From the NCBI GenBank assembly GCA_023402175.1, contig JAEXCN010000377.1, positions 1 through 14,267 on the forward strand: a DNA stretch of 14,267 nt, in the 5' to 3' direction. Both the position numbers and the translations under genes were made by a program. The notes below the pieces were generated by a model. That model worked only from the letters and a program-made list of their open reading frames with translations, made no database searches and was not told the origin of the DNA. Positions 13,920 through 14,267 of this stretch are shown here, one piece after another. How positions within the stretch are numbered: position 1 is the stretch's first letter; every line of letters starts with the position of its first letter. The DNA is from Pseudomonadota bacterium (GTDB lineage: Bacteria > Myxococcota_A > Polyangia > Polyangiales > Polyangiaceae).

Positions 13920-14267
13920 ACTGCATCTGCTCGAGCATCTCGGCGAGGGCGGCTTTGATCTTCAGGGCCTTCTTGATCTCGTCGCTCGTGACGTAGGGAT
14001 ATTCCCCGTATTCGAGGAAGCTCGGGCACTGGTGATCCCGGATGAACTTGATGAACGCAGGGGTGTTCGTCTTCCAGTCCATTGGAAAACCTTCGAGGTT
14101 CTCGAACGCCGTATCGATACCGGCCTTGCGGAAGAGAACGACTGCGTCCTCGGTGTACTTGTCGAAGTCCGTGTCGAAGATGCCCTGGTACATGAACCGC
14201 GTGTCAGCATCGAACAGGACCCATCGCAGGTAGTGGAGCTTGAGCGGCGCGAGGACGTGAGGATCGG
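13918..14267 (-). CDS. Uncharacterised protein, 5' end beyond the window; DyP-locus accessory family
   Basis: The frame is open to the right edge, so the N-terminus is missing; 115 residues are visible. An ATG at 14193 is internal, since in-frame codons upstream (PLKLHYLRWVLFDADTRFMY) continue the same domain. The pattern 'LHYLRWVLFDADTRFMYQGI', then FDTDFDKYTEDAVVLF and FENLEGFPMDW, resembles a family I remember near or within DyP-type peroxidase proteins, with the form HFARWV...FxSNFDGDxxxYLDDF...GYP. No catalytic role is known to me. The C-terminus is a charged helix (DEIKKALKIKAALAEMLEQM). Its TAA lies within the ribosome-binding site of the next gene, so the two are almost certainly co-transcribed. 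Confidence 0.75.
   Translation of the reverse strand, partial: DPHVLAPLKLHYLRWVLFDADTRFMYQGIFDTDFDKYTEDAVVLFRKAGIDTAFENLEGFPMDWKTNTPAFIKFIRDHQCPSFLEYGEYPYVTSDEIKKALKIKAALAEMLEQMQ

Overview
The window looks like chromosomal DNA from a GC-rich myxobacterium, probably class Polyangia of the Myxococcota. The evidence is strong G/C preference at third codon positions, secreted proteins built from DNCGxCGxxC cysteine repeats, 'VWGSSxxDVWAVG' beta-propeller proteins, an IgGFc-binding-like protein, and an ECF sigma factor encoded beside a membrane protein with a periplasmic TPR-like tail. This assignment rests on family recognition from memory, not on a search. I see no tRNA, rRNA, CRISPR array, insertion sequence or phage gene.

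Layout. Bases 1-239 are non-coding or a gene edge; they hold nested inverted repeats and one odd minus-strand ribosome-binding site. On the + strand follow a DUF4253-type protein (240-1715), an exported outer-membrane-like protein (1706-2815), an ECF sigma factor (2860-3444), a membrane-anchored probable anti-sigma protein (3441-4142), a cysteine-rich exported protein (4139-5251), two adjacent beta-propeller exported proteins (5248-6435 and 6432-7685) and an IgGFc-binding-like protein (7696-9450). Stop and start codons overlap as ATGA or GTGA at four successive junctions from the sigma factor onward, so this looks like one translationally coupled unit. After a 135-bp gap with two perfect 12-bp palindromes comes a separate cysteine-rich lipoprotein (9586-10221).

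The minus strand carries a second cluster converging on the first: a gene cut by the right edge (13918-14267), a protein with a probable class I amidotransferase-like fold and histidine clusters (12876-13907), a DyP-type heme peroxidase (11506-12822), a possible 30-residue ORF (11417-11509) and a multipass membrane protein (10239-11420).

Inferred biology. The + strand cluster reads as a sigma/anti-sigma regulated surface module: the sigma factor would switch on a set of cell-envelope and extracellular proteins encoded with it. The minus-strand cluster is a DyP peroxidase locus with two accessory proteins of unknown role. No gene in the window has an obvious primary-metabolism function.
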